64,000 bases of DNA from Pseudomonas paeninsulae (GTDB taxonomy: Bacteria > Pseudomonadota > Gammaproteobacteria > Pseudomonadales > Pseudomonadaceae): positions 3,522,501 through 3,586,500 of the forward strand of contig NZ_CP141799.1 of NCBI RefSeq assembly GCF_035621475.1, read 5' to 3'. This document shows, piece after piece, positions 46,454 to 54,959 of this stretch. Positions within the stretch are counted from its first letter, which is position 1, and each line of letters begins with the position of its first letter. The notes under the pieces are model-generated. The model saw only the letters and a program-made list of their open reading frames with translations. It had not been told where the DNA came from and did not search any database. The position numbers and the translations under genes were made by a program.

Positions 46454-47737
46454 ATGATTAAATTACACGACACCCTGCAATTGCCCGCCGTAGGCTTAAC
46501 CGGCTTTGAAACACCGCTGAGTGAAGAAGAGCGCGCAATTCAGCAGACGGTGCACCAGTTCGCCAAGAACGTGCTGCGACCAATCGGCCAAGAGCTCGAC
46601 AAAATGAGCGCTGCAGATGTTTGCGCGCAGGGCTCGCCATTCTGGGCTGTGTTTCAGGAAGCCGCCAAGCTCGGCCTTGATCCAGCCCTCTTCTCTCAGT
46701 TCGAACCAGACGTCGCAGTTCGCCTTGAATCGCTGATAGGCGAGGAAATGGGCTGGGGCGATGCTGGCCTGGGCACTTCACTGGCTGTCGCCGGCTTCCC
46801 CTTGCAGATGGCAATGGCCGCCGGCAACCAGGAACTGGTCGAGCTCTGCACCGGCAAGATCGGCTGCTGGATGATCACTCATCCGGACAAGGGCAGCGAC
46901 ATCATGGTCTACGACATGAAGCGCGAATGGCCGCAGGGACAAGTGGGCAACAAGGGCAATGTCACCGCCAAAGTAGGCAAGGACGAAATCGTTATCAATG
47001 GCCAGTGCTCGGCCTGGGTCTCCAACGGCCCAGTGGCGCAAGTCGCACTCGGCTATATCGCTGCCGACTACGGCGACGGCTACTTCGATGCCGATGGCAG
47101 GCCGCACGGGGTGGCGGTGATCATCCCGCTCGACCTGCCCGGTATTTCGCGTGGCAAGCCGCTGGAAAAGATCGGCCAGCGTGCGCTGCCACAAGGTGAA
47201 ATTTATTTCGACAACGTGAAAGTGCCGCTACGTTTTGCCATCGCTCTGAAAGATCAGTACTACGGCAATCAGTCCTCGGCCTGGTCCTACGCCGGCACGC
47301 ATATGTCGCAGATGTTTACCGGCGTCGCTCGCTCGGCCTTCGAAATGGCCTTGCAGTATTGCCATGAGCGCAAGCAAGGCGGCCAGTTGCTGATCGATCA
47401 TCAACTCACTCGCTACCGCCTGGGCGACATGATGCGCCGCGTCGAACTGGCACGCGGCGTGGCGCGCCGCTCGCTCGCCTATGCACGCCTGTCGCCGCAG
47501 ACCCACCCCTACGCCACGGCCTCGGCCAAGGTGACCGTCACCGAAGAATGCATGAAGGTCGCAAGCGAAGCGCTGCAACTGTTCGGCGGCGCTGGCACCT
47601 CACGCGAATACCCGATTGAAAAGATCTTCCGCGATGCCCGCTCCGCGATGATCGAAGACGGCGAGAACACCATCATCACCATGCGCGTTGGCCTGTTGTG
47701 CCAACAGCTTTATGCCGAGGGCTGGTCACAGAACTGA
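46454..47737 (+). CDS. Acyl-CoA dehydrogenase (cluster A)
   Basis: The ATG at 46454 (GAGGAA 7 bases upstream) gives 427 residues; the frame 31 codons longer is Arg-rich and unlikely. Domains: N-terminal helices (EERAIQQTVHQFAKNVLRPI), a beta domain (GCWMITHPDKGSDIMVYDMK) and C-terminal helices (GVARSAFEMALQYCHERKQG; LQLFGGAGTSREYPIEKIFR; DARSAMIEDGENTI). The usual YEGT active-site box is replaced by IEDGEN, which still offers a Glu. The substrate is unknown. It is the first gene of a rightward operon with a reductase, ligase, SDR and thiolase. Confidence 0.93.
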   Translation: MIKLHDTLQLPAVGLTGFETPLSEEERAIQQTVHQFAKNVLRPIGQELDKMSAADVCAQGSPFWAVFQEAAKLGLDPALFSQFEPDVAVRLESLIGEEMGWGDAGLGTSLAVAGFPLQMAMAAGNQELVELCTGKIGCWMITHPDKGSDIMVYDMKREWPQGQVGNKGNVTAKVGKDEIVINGQCSAWVSNGPVAQVALGYIAADYGDGYFDADGRPHGVAVIIPLDLPGISRGKPLEKIGQRALPQGEIYFDNVKVPLRFAIALKDQYYGNQSSAWSYAGTHMSQMFTGVARSAFEMALQYCHERKQGGQLLIDHQLTRYRLGDMMRRVELARGVARRSLAYARLSPQTHPYATASAKVTVTEECMKVASEALQLFGGAGTSREYPIEKIFRDARSAMIEDGENTIITMRVGLLCQQLYAEGWSQN

Positions 47738-47782
47738 CTCCTCCAGCCTCCCCAGTAACCTCAAAACAAGGGATACCCGAAA

Positions 47783-48916
47783 ATGGCTAAATACCCCGTA
47801 GTTGTCTATGGCGCCAGTGGCTACACCGGCATGCTCACCATGGACTGGTTGATCGACCAGAACATCCCTTTCACCTGTGTTGCGCGCAATGCCAAGCGCA
47901 CCCAGGAAATGATGGCCCAGCGCGTAGTGCGTCTGGAAAGCGCCAAGTACGAAATCATCGAAGCCGAGCACAACGTCGAAGCGCTGATCAAAGCCTTCAC
48001 CGGCGCCAAGGTTGTGTGTAATACCGTTGGCCCGTTTGTGCACTTCGGCGCTATTGCTGTTGAAGCCGCCCTCAAAGCCGGCTGCCACTACCTAGATACC
48101 ACTGGCGAACAGGGTTACATGCTGGATATGCGCGACAAGTTTGGTGAGGACTATCGCCAGGCTGGCTTGCTGCTCGCGCCGTCGACCTCCTACATGTACA
48201 CCTTTGCCGAAATCGCGGCAGAACTGGCGCTAGAGACCGAAGGCGTCGATGCCCTGGAAACCGCTACCATCGGCCGTGGCCCGCGTAATGCCGGGGCTGG
48301 CGTAACCGTCGGCTCGACTGCTTCGATCTTCGAAATGGCCCGCAGCAAACAACACTACCTGTGGGAAAACCAACTGACTACCCATGCGGTAGATGCCTCG
48401 TTCAACGTGGTTACCCCGGAATTTGTGCAGCCTGTGTTCTCCCTGCCATGGGGCGGTACCTCCTTGCCGGTGTTCTATGAGAGCGATCCACGCGTACGCA
48501 GCTGCATCTCCTCGGTTGGCTTCTACGACAACAACGTGATGCAGATGGTCCACGGCTTCAATCAGAAATGGGAAGCCGAGTACAAGGACCTACCCAAGGA
48601 ACAACAGGACGCCATCATCAAAAGCGTGGTCGACTCTACAACCCCGTCGATGCCACCACGCGAGCGCACCACAATCCAGCGTTCGGTAGACATCGCAATC
48701 GGTCGCGGCAATCTGGCCGCTGTGCGCGCCACAGTGCACGGCGTTACGCCGTACATCTCCACCGGCGCACTGCAAGTGGCTACCGCGATCAAGCTGATCG
48801 ATGGTGAAACCAACAAGGTCGGCTTCGCCTCGGCGTGTAAAGCCATGGGTCACCGCTACCTGCTCGGCTTCCTTGAGCAGCGCGGCCTGGCACGCGCCAC
48901 CGTAACCCAGCTCTAA
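47783..48916 (+). CDS. Saccharopine-dehydrogenase-like NAD(P)-binding protein (cluster A)
   Basis: The protein has 377 residues. The Rossmann start YPVVVYGASGYTGMLTMDWL is followed by VARNAKRTQEMMAQRVVRLE, KVVCNTVGPFVHFGAIAVEA and AALKAGCHYLDTTGEQGYML. This is the fold of saccharopine reductases and trans-acting enoyl reductases. The central part (TIGRGPRNAGAGVTVGSTAS) and C-terminal part belong to a little-studied subfamily. In an acyl-CoA operon a reductive step on a CoA or carrier-bound lipid is plausible but unproven. The first 148 residues are repeated, with changes, in the chimera at 54960. Confidence 0.82.
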   Translation: MAKYPVVVYGASGYTGMLTMDWLIDQNIPFTCVARNAKRTQEMMAQRVVRLESAKYEIIEAEHNVEALIKAFTGAKVVCNTVGPFVHFGAIAVEAALKAGCHYLDTTGEQGYMLDMRDKFGEDYRQAGLLLAPSTSYMYTFAEIAAELALETEGVDALETATIGRGPRNAGAGVTVGSTASIFEMARSKQHYLWENQLTTHAVDASFNVVTPEFVQPVFSLPWGGTSLPVFYESDPRVRSCISSVGFYDNNVMQMVHGFNQKWEAEYKDLPKEQQDAIIKSVVDSTTPSMPPRERTTIQRSVDIAIGRGNLAAVRATVHGVTPYISTGALQVATAIKLIDGETNKVGFASACKAMGHRYLLGFLEQRGLARATVTQL

Positions 48917-48937
48917 TTACCGACCGAGGACAACCAC

Positions 48938-50494
48938 ATGGCTATCATTGATTTCTACGACCGCGGTTGGGCGATTAACCCTGAAGGTGTCGCCTACATC
49001 CAGGACGAACGCAGCTACTCGTTCAACGAAGTGGGCGAGCTATCTTGCCGCATCGCCAACAAGTTGCTGGCGCTAGGCCTGCCGAAAGAAACCAAAGGTG
49101 CCGTGTGGTCGACCAACGATGTCACGGCCTGGGGCTGCACCCTAGGTCTGTGGCGCGCCAACATGTGCTGGATACCGGTCAACGCGCGCAACTCAGTGGA
49201 AGAAAACCATTACATCCTTGATGCGTTTGATTGCGATGTAATGTTCTACCAAAGCTATTTCGCCTCAATTATTGCTGATTTGCGGCCACGACTGCCGAAG
49301 ATCAAACACTGGATCTGCATCGATGCCGATCAGGCAGATGCCCCATCACTGGCAGCCTGGAGTGCCGATCAGCCTACCAGCCGCCCTGAAGTACCCTTCG
49401 ACATGGACGACATGGTGATGCTGTCGCCCACCGGCGGCACCACCGGCATGCCCAAAGGCGTGATGAATACCCACCGCAGCACCCAGACCTTTATCGCCCA
49501 CTTTATGTTGGCCTGCCCTTACTCGGCAGATGAGCGCCCGGTGAATCTGGCCGCGGCCCCCATGACCCACACTGCCGGCTTGCTGGCCGTGCCCTGCACC
49601 GCCCAAGGCGGCACCGTAGTGGTGGTGACTAAGCCCGATCCGGCGCTGATTCTCGCCGCCGTGGCCAAGCACCAGGTGACCGAGTTTTTCCTGCCACCCA
49701 CGGTAATCTACAAGCTGCTGGACATCCCCGGCATCGACCAAGTCGACTTCTCCTCGGTGAAGTACCTGATGTACGGCGCCGCACCGATGTCGGTGAACAA
49801 ACTGAAAAAAGCCATCGAACTGTGGGGCCCCATCATGGCCGGCGGTTATGGCCAAACCGAAGCACCCGCCTCGATCGCCAACCTGCCGCCCAGCCATCAC
49901 TTCATCAATGGCCAACTTGGCTCGGACGAACGCCTGTCCTCGGTAGGCCGCCCCAACCCGTTGATCCGGGTAGAGATGATGAACGACGACCAGCAGATCC
50001 TGCCCCGCGGTGAAACCGGCGAGATCTGTGTACGCGGCGATCTGGTGATGAAGGGTTATTACAAACAGCCGGAGAAAACTGCGGAAACCATCATCAACGG
50101 CTGGCTGCACACCGGCGATGTCGGCCATATCGACGCCGAAGGCTACCTGCATATCACCGACCGCAAGAAGGACATGATCATCAGTGGTGGCTTCAATGTG
50201 TACCCCAGCGAAGTCGAGCAAGTGATCTGGGGCCATCCGGCCGTACAGGACTGCGCCGTGATCGGCGTACCCGATGAAAAGTGGGGCGAAGCGGTTAAGG
50301 CCGTGATCGAGCTGAATGCCGGACAAAGCGTCAGCGCTGAGGAAATTATTGCCCTGTGCAAAGAGAAGCTGGGCAGTGTGATGGCGCCGAAAACCGTCGA
50401 TTTTATTGACTTACTGCCACGCAGTCCGGTCGGCAAGGTCTTGAAGAAAGACCTGCGCCAACAATACTGGGACAAGGCTGACCGTAAGATCTAA
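48938..50494 (+). CDS. Acyl-CoA ligase, AMP-forming (cluster A)
   Basis: The protein has 518 residues with all ANL-superfamily motifs: the P-loop-like MLSPTGGTTGMPKGVMNTHR, YGQTEAPAS, LHTGDVGHIDAEGYLHITDR, KKDMIISGGFNVYPSEVEQ, and the C-terminal catalytic Lys in RSPVGKVLKKDLRQ. It activates a carboxylic acid with ATP and CoA, so it marks this operon as a catabolic route for an exogenous acid or lipid. It lies 21 bases after the reductase gene. Part of its sequence (about 49640-50215) is almost identical to the chimeric copy at 56030-56580. Confidence 0.95.
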   Translation: MAIIDFYDRGWAINPEGVAYIQDERSYSFNEVGELSCRIANKLLALGLPKETKGAVWSTNDVTAWGCTLGLWRANMCWIPVNARNSVEENHYILDAFDCDVMFYQSYFASIIADLRPRLPKIKHWICIDADQADAPSLAAWSADQPTSRPEVPFDMDDMVMLSPTGGTTGMPKGVMNTHRSTQTFIAHFMLACPYSADERPVNLAAAPMTHTAGLLAVPCTAQGGTVVVVTKPDPALILAAVAKHQVTEFFLPPTVIYKLLDIPGIDQVDFSSVKYLMYGAAPMSVNKLKKAIELWGPIMAGGYGQTEAPASIANLPPSHHFINGQLGSDERLSSVGRPNPLIRVEMMNDDQQILPRGETGEICVRGDLVMKGYYKQPEKTAETIINGWLHTGDVGHIDAEGYLHITDRKKDMIISGGFNVYPSEVEQVIWGHPAVQDCAVIGVPDEKWGEAVKAVIELNAGQSVSAEEIIALCKEKLGSVMAPKTVDFIDLLPRSPVGKVLKKDLRQQYWDKADRKI

Positions 50495-50563
50495 AGCCGC
50501 GCTGGCGACGACTTTCAACCGAGCCCTGCAAGGCAAGCAAGGCCTAACAAGGAAAATAAAATT

Positions 50564-51358
50564 ATGTTCACCAATAAAGTCGTAGTCATCACGGGTGCTG
50601 GCTCGGGTATCGGCCGGGCACTGGCACAACAACTGGGCGCCGCCGGCGCACGGTTGGCGCTGTCCGACATCAATATGGCTGGCCTAGAAGAAACCCTGAA
50701 ATCGCTACCCAGCAACTGTAAAGCCCAGGGCTATCCGCTGGACGCCTCCTCATGGGCCGCCTTCCAAGCCCATGCGGAGGAGGTAAAAACCGATTTCGGC
50801 ACCGCCCATTTCATCATCAACAATGCCGGAGCCACCCTGGTTGGCACTGTCGCCAACAGCTCGATTGAAGAATTTGAATGGCAGCTCGGCATCAATATGT
50901 GGGGCGTGCTGTACGGCACCAAGGCGTTTCTGCCGATGATGCAGGCCCAGCGCGAAGGCTGCATCGTCAATATATCCAGCGTATTTGGCCTGATCGCCTT
51001 TCCTACACAAAGCGCCTACAACATGTCGAAGTTTGCCGTTCGCGGCCTGACCGAATGCCTCTGGCAAGAGCTTGAAGGCAGCGGCGTGCGCGCCGTGTGC
51101 GTACACCCCGGCGGAATCAAAACCAACATCGAAAAAGCCGGACGCCGGGTCAAGGCCGCCGGCGTTGATGAGGCCACGTTCTCAGCCAACGCCGGAAAGA
51201 TGCTGAAAACCTCGCCCGACGAGTGCGCAGCCGACATCATCAACGGGCTGCGTAAAGGCCACAAACGCATCCTCACCGGTAACAAATCCAGAACGATTTT
51301 CTGGATGACCCGCCTGTTTCCAAACTTCTATCCGACCTTGATGAAACACCTGGCCTGA
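50564..51358 (+). CDS. Short-chain dehydrogenase/reductase (cluster A)
   Basis: The protein has 264 residues. VVVITGAGSGIGRALAQQLG is the classical SDR T-G-x-x-x-G-x-G cofactor motif. NNAGATLVG follows, then the catalytic Ser (VNISSVFG) and the Tyr-x-x-x-Lys of SAYNMSKFAVRGLTE. The C-terminal part (SPDECAADIINGLRKGHKRI) is also found in the broken SDR at 53661. It probably oxidises or reduces a hydroxyacyl intermediate. AAGGAAA precedes the ATG. Confidence 0.94.
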   Translation: MFTNKVVVITGAGSGIGRALAQQLGAAGARLALSDINMAGLEETLKSLPSNCKAQGYPLDASSWAAFQAHAEEVKTDFGTAHFIINNAGATLVGTVANSSIEEFEWQLGINMWGVLYGTKAFLPMMQAQREGCIVNISSVFGLIAFPTQSAYNMSKFAVRGLTECLWQELEGSGVRAVCVHPGGIKTNIEKAGRRVKAAGVDEATFSANAGKMLKTSPDECAADIINGLRKGHKRILTGNKSRTIFWMTRLFPNFYPTLMKHLA

Positions 51359-51396
51359 TCATTTCCGATTAACCTTGATTGATACGAGAAATAGCC

Positions 51397-51771
51397 ATGT
51401 CACCCAGTCAAACACGCTTGTTATTCAAGTCCGGGGCAATCTTCAACGTTTTGGCCGGCCTGCCCTTCCTGCTCGCTCCAGGGCCGATGACTGCACTGAT
51501 GGGCTTTGAGCTGAATCCAGTTGCTTTGATGTTTTCTCAGATCGTCTTTGGCATGATTGTGGCGTTTGGCTGGGCCTACTGGATGATTGCCCGCGATCCC
51601 GTGCGCTATCGCCCCTTCATTCTGCTGGGCTTGGCTCTGAAAATCATGGTTGCGGCCGTTGTCTACGGTCACTGGCTGGCCGGCAACATCTCATGGCAGC
51701 TGCCTACGCTAGCCTTCGGCGACATCGTTTTTGCTCTGCTGTTTTGGGAGTACTACCAACGTACGGCGTAA
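51397..51771 (+). CDS. Small four-helix membrane protein (cluster A)
   Basis: The ATG at 51397 gives 124 residues; a 51379 start lacks a site. Four hydrophobic helices are apparent: FNVLAGLPFLLAPGPMTALM, FSQIVFGMIVAFGWAYWMIA, FILLGLALKIMVAAVVYGHW and LAFGDIVFALLFWEYY. The protein begins SQTRLLFKSGAIFN. I do not know the family by name; similar small membrane proteins occur near lipid-degradation genes. It may help substrate entry (inference). Confidence 0.75.
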   Translation: MSPSQTRLLFKSGAIFNVLAGLPFLLAPGPMTALMGFELNPVALMFSQIVFGMIVAFGWAYWMIARDPVRYRPFILLGLALKIMVAAVVYGHWLAGNISWQLPTLAFGDIVFALLFWEYYQRTA

Positions 51772-51807
51772 ATCCCTTTCTATCCGTTTAACCTCAGGAG
51801 CCCCGCC

Positions 51808-53046
51808 ATGAGCACTATCTATATTGCCGGTATCGCCATGACCGTGTTCGGTCGCCATTTTGAACGCAGCCTCGACGATCTCGCAGGCGAAGCCTTGCGC
51901 GGTGCCTTGAAGGATGCTGGCTGCACCACTCGCGATCTCGGCGCAGCCTTTTATGCCGGCATGACCAATGGCCCGCTGCAAGGTCAGATCGCCATTCCAG
52001 GCCAGGTAGTGCTGAGCAAGATCGGGGTCGAAGGTATTCCGATCTACAACGTGGAAAATGCCTGCGCCTCGGGCAGCACCGCCTTCAACCTGGCGGTGCA
52101 AAGTCTCAAGGCCGGCAGTACCGATGTAGCCTTGGCCATCGGTGCAGAAAAGATGAACATCCCTGACAAGGTAAAAGCCTTTTCGATTTTCGAAGCCGGC
52201 TGGGATGTGTCCCGCGCCGAAGAAAACTACCAAACCTTGGTAAAGATGGGCGAAGGCGTGGAGCCGCCAGCCGGCTCTCAATCGGACAAGCCATTCAGCA
52301 AGTTCATGGAAATCTATGCCGCGCTGTGCCGTTTTCATATGAAGACCTATGGCACCACTCAGCGGCAGATTGCCGCCGTGTGCGCGAAGAATCACACCCA
52401 TTCGGTGCATAACCCGTTCTCGCAATTCCGTAAGCCGTTCACCATCGACGAAGTGCTCGCCGCACCACCGATCACCTATCCGATCACGCTGCCTATGTGC
52501 GCTCCGCTATCCGATGGTGCTGCAGCAGCGATCCTCTGCACCGAAGAAGGCTTGAAGCGTATCGGTGCCGATAAGAGCCGTTGCATTAAAGTATCCGCCA
52601 GCGTGATTCGCAGCTTCACTCATCGAAGACTGGATCAGCCGGAACTGAATATAGGCCGCCTAGCCTCCAACCAGGCCTACGAACAAGCCGGGCTAGGACC
52701 GCAGGATATGCATGTCGCCGAAGTGCACGACGCCTCGGCCATGGGTGAAATTATCCAGGCGGAAAACCTTGGTCTGATTGAACTAGGTATGGGCGGACCT
52801 GCGGCCGAACGTGGCGAATTCACCCTCGGCGGGCGAATCCCGGTCAACACCTCGGGCGGCCTGGAATCAAAAGGTCATCCGCTCGGCGCCACCGGCATCG
52901 GCCAGCTCTACGAACTGGTAACGCAGTTGCGCGGCGAGGCTGGCGCACGCCAGGTCGAGGGTGCACGCCATGCGATTCAGGAAAACGGCGGCGGTTTGCA
53001 GGGCATAGAGGAAGCGGTAGTTGCGATCCACATCCTGAGCAAATAG
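51808..53046 (+). CDS. SCPx-type thiolase / lipid-transfer-like acetyltransferase (cluster A)
   Basis: The protein has 412 residues. It begins STIYIAGIAMTVFGRHFERS. The active Cys is in YNVENACASGSTAFNLAVQS. Other motifs are EVHDASAMGE and GGLESKGHPLGATGIGQLYE (His). The C-terminus reads ENGGGLQGIEEAVVAIHIL and lacks the second cysteine of classical thiolases. This layout marks the SCPx/steroid-side-chain-like branch, which often acts on bulky or branched acyl chains. It closes cluster A. A truncated paralogue starts at 57742. Confidence 0.92.
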   Translation: MSTIYIAGIAMTVFGRHFERSLDDLAGEALRGALKDAGCTTRDLGAAFYAGMTNGPLQGQIAIPGQVVLSKIGVEGIPIYNVENACASGSTAFNLAVQSLKAGSTDVALAIGAEKMNIPDKVKAFSIFEAGWDVSRAEENYQTLVKMGEGVEPPAGSQSDKPFSKFMEIYAALCRFHMKTYGTTQRQIAAVCAKNHTHSVHNPFSQFRKPFTIDEVLAAPPITYPITLPMCAPLSDGAAAAILCTEEGLKRIGADKSRCIKVSASVIRSFTHRRLDQPELNIGRLASNQAYEQAGLGPQDMHVAEVHDASAMGEIIQAENLGLIELGMGGPAAERGEFTLGGRIPVNTSGGLESKGHPLGATGIGQLYELVTQLRGEAGARQVEGARHAIQENGGGLQGIEEAVVAIHILSK

Positions 53047-53111
53047 CTCCGCCCCCCTGTGGCCAACACTCGGTGCTGGTGGAATGCAAAACAAAATATA
53101 AAGGTAAAGAC

Positions 53112-53282
53112 ATGTTCCAAGACAAAGTAGTCGTCATCAGCGGCGCGGGATCAGGCATTGGCCGGGAGCTGGCCTTCCAACTGACAGAGGCCGGTGCGCG
53201 TGTCGCACTGTCCGACATTAACCGTGCAGGCCTCGACGAAACCATGAAGCGGCTACCTAACGGCAGCAAGGCAAAGGGCTAA
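53112..53282 (+). pseudogene. SDR gene fragment (cluster B)
   Basis: MFQDKVVVISGAGSGIGREL...SDINRAGLDETMKRLPNGS, then a stop after 56 codons. It is close to the first 56 residues of the SDR at 50564 (same order, same LPSNCKAQG-like end). It carries the cofactor motif but no catalytic domain. The similarity ends at about 53280, where an unrelated coding remnant begins. Confidence 0.88.
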
Positions 53283-53644
53283 AGGTCGACATCTGGCCGA
53301 TGCTGATGCGTATCGGCCCCTCGTTCTTCGACGGCAAACCGTCGTTCCAACTGGTGTATTGCGCCTTCGACCACTATGCCGGCGACATTCACATGCTCGA
53401 CGAAGTACGTCGACTCGACGACGGCCGCTACCTGGGCATAGGCCGCACCGGCCGCAGCGCCGAAGAATGACGGATGCCGATGCCGATGCCGATGCCGATG
53501 CCGATGCCCTTCATGCTGGTCGGGTCGATCGGTGAGTACCGCGAGGATATCGGCACGCCGCGCCAGGGCTTCGATCTGGAGACCGAACTGGAGCTGCTGG
53601 AATTTCCCAAGGCAGCAGCCAGCAAGTCGCGCAAGTGCGCCTGA
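53283..53644 (+). pseudogene. Remnant of an unknown gene with a hexanucleotide repeat
   Basis: One frame reads VDIWPMLMRIGPSFFDGKPS, FDHYAGDIHMLDEVRRLDDG and RYLGIGRTGRSAEE, then an in-frame TGA at 53468-53470. It continues RMPMPMP...FMLVGSIGEYREDIGTPRQG to a stop at 53642-53644. The (GATGCC) unit is repeated six times at about 53473-53508 and adds Met-Pro pairs. The F-F-D-G-K-P and R-Y-L-G-I-G pieces resemble small lipid- or polyketide-associated proteins, but I cannot name the family. The 5' end was lost in the fusion with the SDR fragment. Confidence 0.6.
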
Positions 53645-53660
53645 ACCGGAGCAGACATCC

Positions 53661-54018
53661 ATGAAAAACGTCCACAACAAGGTCGCGGTAATTACCGGCG
53701 CCGGCATCGGTCAGGCATTGGCCATAGCCTTGGCCCGCGAGGGCACACGTCTGGCCCTGTCGGACATCGATGAAGCCGGGCTGGCGCGCACCCGCAGCCA
53801 ACTGCCGGCCAGCAGCGAAGTTCGTCTGTATCGCCTCGACGTCACCGACCGCCAGGCGGTGGATACCCATGCCGCCCGAGCGCTGCGCCGCTGACATTCT
53901 CGCCGGCATTCGCCAGGGCAAACGACGCATCCTCACCGGCTGCCGTTCCTCAACCATCGACTGGCTGGCACGCCTGCTGCCGGAAAGTTACCCACGCCTG
54001 CTCGGCAGGGCCCTCTAA
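53661..54018 (+). pseudogene. Internally deleted SDR gene (cluster B)
   Basis: The first 75 codons (NKVAVITGAGIGQALAIALA; LALSDIDEAGLARTRSQLPA) match the start of an SDR, with a shortened T-G-x-G motif. Then a junction near 53875 joins, in another frame, the C-terminal block ERCAADILAGIRQGKRRILT...LPESYPRLLG, which parallels SPDECAADIINGLRKGHKRI of the SDR at 50564. About 130-140 residues, including the Tyr-x-x-x-Lys site, are missing. It is non-functional. Confidence 0.85.
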
Positions 54019-54039
54019 TTTTTTGCTGGCGATCAAACC

Positions 54040-54879
54040 ATGAACAAGCGACCCAACATACTGATTACTGGCGTTTCCACCGGCATCGGTCTGGATGCTG
54101 CCGAACATCTGATCAAGCAGGGCTACCACGTGTTCGGTAGCGTGCGCAAACCAGCCGACGCCAAGCGCGTGCAGCAAGCCCTAGGCGAACACTTCACCCC
54201 ACTGTTGTTCGATGTGACCGATGCCAAGGCCATCACCACCGCCGTAGAGCAAGTGCAGCAGCAAGTTGGTGATGCCGGGCTCTGCGCACTGGTCAACAAC
54301 TCCGGGGTGTCCGGCGCCGCGCCGCTGATGTACGAGCCAGTCGACGACGTGCGCAAGATGTTCGAAGTCAACGTGTTCGGCCTGCTGCAAGTAACCCAGG
54401 CCTTTCTGCCGCTGCTCGGCGCACGGGAAAACTGCCCCCACGCGCCGGGTCGGCTGATCAACATCAGCTCCATCAGCGGCGGCCTGGTGTTTCCCTTCGT
54501 CGGCGCCTACGGCGGCAGCAAGCATGCAGTGGAAGCCTTCAGCGACGCCCTGCGCCGTGAGCTGGGCATCTTCGGCATCAAGGTAATCGCCATCGAGCCG
54601 GGCAATATCCGCACGCCCATCTGGGAAAAATCCCACGAGGCCGACCAGCGTTTCGCCGCCACCGCCTATGCCAGCCACATGGCCAAGATGCCGGCGATTC
54701 TCGCCAAGATGGGTAAAAACGGCGCGCCACCAGAGCTGGTCAGCAAGACCATTTTGCGCGCCATTGAAACCAAGCGACCCAAGACCCGCTACCCGCTGAC
54801 GCCACTGTGGCGTTTGTCGCGGGTACTGGGCGACGGCGCCCTCGACCTGCTGACCAAGGCCGCCATGGGCATCAAGTAG
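54040..54879 (+). CDS. Short-chain dehydrogenase/reductase (cluster B)
   Basis: The protein has 279 residues. ILITGVSTGIGLDAAEHLIK is the cofactor motif. Further marks are CALVNNSGVSGAAPLMYEPV, the catalytic LINISSISGGLVFPFVGAYG and GGSKHAVEAFSDALRREL (Tyr-x-x-x-Lys). The C-terminal tail resembles retinol/11-beta-HSD-like classical SDRs. It is the intact SDR in the decayed cluster and might still be expressed. The substrate is unknown, though a hydrophobic hydroxyl compound is plausible. Confidence 0.92.
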   Translation: MNKRPNILITGVSTGIGLDAAEHLIKQGYHVFGSVRKPADAKRVQQALGEHFTPLLFDVTDAKAITTAVEQVQQQVGDAGLCALVNNSGVSGAAPLMYEPVDDVRKMFEVNVFGLLQVTQAFLPLLGARENCPHAPGRLINISSISGGLVFPFVGAYGGSKHAVEAFSDALRRELGIFGIKVIAIEPGNIRTPIWEKSHEADQRFAATAYASHMAKMPAILAKMGKNGAPPELVSKTILRAIETKRPKTRYPLTPLWRLSRVLGDGALDLLTKAAMGIK

Positions 54880-54959
54880 TCCCGCTCAGTAACTACAAGC
54901 CCTGCTCGTGACGTGCTGACCAATCCGCCGCCCGAGGGAACCCATTCAGAAGAACATAA

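Noticed and set aside
53473..53508. GATGCC array as a CRISPR or regulatory repeat
   Set aside because: Units are 6 bases with no spacers and lie within a coding remnant; it is a simple microsatellite. No CRISPR array was found in the window.
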